This document shows, one piece after another, positions 62,368 to 64,000 of a stretch of 64,000 nt of DNA. The translations under genes were made by a program, and so were the position numbers. Origin of the DNA: Agromyces mariniharenae (GTDB lineage Bacteria; Actinomycetota; Actinomycetes; Actinomycetales; Microbacteriaceae); contig NZ_VSSB01000001.1 of NCBI RefSeq assembly GCF_008122505.1, positions 1,906,891 through 1,970,890 on the forward strand. The letters are read 5' to 3'. How positions within the stretch are numbered: position 1 is the first letter of the stretch; each line of letters opens with the position of its first letter. A model generated the notes under the pieces. It ran no database searches. It had not been told where the DNA came from and saw only the letters and a list, made by a program, of their open reading frames with translations.

Positions 62368-63518
62368 GACAGCCTCCGGTTGCGGAGCATGAGCACGGCG
62401 AAGACCGGGCCGCCGACGAGGGCGGTGAGGATGCCGACGGGCAGCTCGCGCGGGTCGAAGAGCGTGCGTGCGCCGGTGTCGGCCCACACGAGGAAGATCG
62501 CGCCCGCGAGCGCCGACAGGGGCAGCAGCGCGCGATGCCGCGATCCCACGAGGAACCGCACGGCGTGCGGGAGGATCAGCCCGACGAACCCGATCGCGCC
62601 GCTCACCGCGACGAGCGCGCCCGTGAGCAGCGCGGTGCCGCCGAGCAGCAGCGCGCGGCTGCGGCCGACGTGCACGCCGAGGGCGGCCGCCGCCGTGTCG
62701 CCGAACGCGAACGCGTCGAGCGTGCGCGCGCTCGCGATGAGGGGGAGGCCGACGACGAGCATCGCGCCGCCCGCGATCGCGACCGAGGTCCAGTCGGTGC
62801 CGGCGAGCGAGCCGAGCAGCCAGTTGAGGATCTCGCGGTAGCTGTCGCCCGTGGCGCTCCAGAAGATGACGAGGCTCGTGATCGCGCCGAACACCGACGA
62901 CACCGCGAGGCCGGCGAGCACGGTGCGGGTCGGCGTCAGGGCGCCACCCGCCCCCGCGAGGGCGAGCGTCGCGACGAGCGCGACGAGGGCGCCGCCGAAC
63001 GCCGCGAGCGGCAGCACGAGTCCGATGCCGAGCACGATCACGAGCACCGCGCCCACCGACGCGCCCGACGAGAGTCCGAGCAGGTACGGATCGGCGAGCG
63101 GGTTGCGGGTGAGCGCCTGCATGACCGCGCCGCAGACGGCGAGGCCTGCGCCGACCGCTGCGGCGGTGAGCACCCGCGGCATCCGCAGCTGCCACACGAT
63201 GCCGTCGCGCAGGGGCGACAGCGTCGGCTCGCCGATGCCGACGTGCGCGAGCACGCTCGCCCACACGTCGGCGGGGCTGAGCCCGGCCGGCCCGATGGTG
63301 ACGGCGACCACGACGGATGCCGCGAGCAGCACGCCGAGCACTGCCGCCCAGGCGCCGGTGCGGAGCCCGGAGGTGCGGCGTCCGGAGGAGCGGACGCCCG
63401 GACGGTCGAGCGAGGCCGAGGGCCGGGCGGGCCATGCGGCCGACCCGGATTCCGTGGGGGGAGCGGTCTCCGGGACGCGGAAAGCGTCCGCGGCCCGACC
63501 CTCGGCGGTCCGTGACAT
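62364..63518 (-). CDS. FecCD-family importer permease (candidate F420-0 importer)
   Basis: 384 residues. After a 55-residue polar N-tail come about ten helices with the FecCD hallmarks: QLRMPRVLTAAAVGAGLAVCGAVMQALTRNPLADPYLLGLSSGASVGAV, GALVAVSGAIGFVGLILPHAVRFLVGSRHRALLPLSALAGAIFLVWADTGART and PRELPVGILTALVGGPVFAVLMLR. The ATG shares bases with the substrate-binding protein stop (TGATG). Substrate class: siderophore, heme, cobalamin or F420-0. Confidence 0.92.
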   Translation of the reverse strand: MSRTAEGRAADAFRVPETAPPTESGSAAWPARPSASLDRPGVRSSGRRTSGLRTGAWAAVLGVLLAASVVVAVTIGPAGLSPADVWASVLAHVGIGEPTLSPLRDGIVWQLRMPRVLTAAAVGAGLAVCGAVMQALTRNPLADPYLLGLSSGASVGAVLVIVLGIGLVLPLAAFGGALVALVATLALAGAGGALTPTRTVLAGLAVSSVFGAITSLVIFWSATGDSYREILNWLLGSLAGTDWTSVAIAGGAMLVVGLPLIASARTLDAFAFGDTAAAALGVHVGRSRALLLGGTALLTGALVAVSGAIGFVGLILPHAVRFLVGSRHRALLPLSALAGAIFLVWADTGARTLFDPRELPVGILTALVGGPVFAVLMLRNRRLS

Positions 63519-64000
63519 CAGGAGCCCAGCTCTCCGAGCTGGTCGACGAGCGATTCGACCGCGCCGACGTTGCGCACGCCGGCCTCGGTCGACGGGAAGT
63601 CCACGACGAGGTACCGCTGCTGCTGCACGGCGGGCAGCGCGGACGTGGCCGGGTTGGCCTCGAGCTTGGCGATCTTCGACGCGGCGGTGTTCCACGGAGC
63701 GTCCACGAGCACGATCACGTCGGGGTTCGCGGCGACGATCGCCTCCCACCCCATCGACGTCCAGGAGTCGTGCACGTCGGCGGCCACGTTCTCGAGGCCC
63801 GCGGCCTCCATGATCATCTGCGGTGCGCCGATGCCCGCGCCGACGAACGGGGTGTCGTCGCCCGAGCTGTACCAGAGCGCGGTGAGGTCGTCCCCGTTCG
63901 GCTCGATCGCCTCGAGCGCCGCGCGCTGGTCGGCCACGAGGTCGGCCGCGGCATCCGGCACCCCGAAGACGGCGCCGGCCTCCTCGAACTCGGCGAAGAC
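63518..64000 (-). CDS. Importer substrate-binding protein (partial, C-terminal part)
   Basis: The frame runs off the right edge; 160 codons before the stop are visible. LTALWYSSGDDTPFVGAGIGAPQMIMEAAGLENVAADVHDSWTSMGWEAIVAANPDVIVLVDAPWNTAASKIAKLEANPATSALPAVQQQRYLVVDF is a BtuF/FecB-type (TroA fold) C-terminal lobe. The signal peptide and lipobox would lie outside the window. It is the first gene of the importer cassette with the permease and ATPase. The N-terminal lobe is needed to judge the substrate. Confidence 0.88.
   Translation of the reverse strand, partial: VFAEFEEAGAVFGVPDAAADLVADQRAALEAIEPNGDDLTALWYSSGDDTPFVGAGIGAPQMIMEAAGLENVAADVHDSWTSMGWEAIVAANPDVIVLVDAPWNTAASKIAKLEANPATSALPAVQQQRYLVVDFPSTEAGVRNVGAVESLVDQLGELGS

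Overview
The window is high-GC actinobacterial DNA. Codon third positions are almost all G or C. The gene content (DUF2510, DUF4190, DUF6421, an ECF42 sigma factor, coenzyme F420 genes), the many leaderless starts and the very frequent word GGATGCC/GGCATCC fit the family Microbacteriaceae, for example an Agromyces-like organism. That placement is inference from style and content, because no rRNA gene lies in the window. I found no tRNA, rRNA, CRISPR array, transposase or prophage. The region reads as an ordinary chromosomal stretch with many small operons.

Layout. 0-7 kb: the end of a membrane or secreted protein gene, an HspR-type HAIR operator with a ClpB that lacks the N-terminal domain, an MFS exporter, a carboxylesterase, and a zinc alcohol dehydrogenase coupled to a UPF0303 protein. 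7-16 kb: cell-surface genes, comprising a DUF2510 membrane protein, a 1,019-residue secreted protein with five repeats, a nitroreductase, a threonine aldolase, a six-repeat chaplin-like LAxTG surface protein and a secreted partner. 16-25 kb: an ABC-2 exporter, an MFS, a two-component system, an arsR-SRPBCC-DHFR operon, a cupin and several small membrane proteins. 25-35 kb: an FAD-dependent 2-hydroxyacid dehydrogenase followed by a SulP transporter, a hydrolase, a PIG-L deacetylase, a holin-like protein, an MFS and a PadR operon.

35-46 kb: a tandem DUF4232 secreted protein, a DUF6421-SDR pair, a repeat-rich lipoprotein, an AlkD glycosylase, two DUF4190 paralogues, a TetR/MFS divergent pair (the MFS carries a late frameshift), and an ECF42 sigma factor with its DGPF/YCII partner. 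46-52 kb: GNAT, DUF1801, an SDR, a 52-residue leaderless membrane protein, a Ser/Thr kinase coupled to a lipoprotein, exonuclease III and two membrane proteins. 52-64 kb: an F420 operon (cofE, an F420-dependent oxidoreductase, fbiD/cofC, fgd), gamma-glutamyltransferase, a LolA-like protein with an ABC-2 exporter, a degenerate P-loop protein, and a FecBCD-type importer running off the right edge that could import the F420 precursor F420-0.

The observations most worth following are these. Two divergent promoters match the published ECF42 signature exactly and tie a DUF998 membrane protein to that sigma factor. Three 23-bp-phased repeats lie at the padR promoter. A 26-bp palindrome abuts the -10 box of two unrelated promoters. 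Fifteen starts share the arrangement -10 hexamer, six bases, start codon, which fixes several gene starts. The chaplin-like protein, the repeat lipoprotein and the F420 locus are the most interesting coding features.
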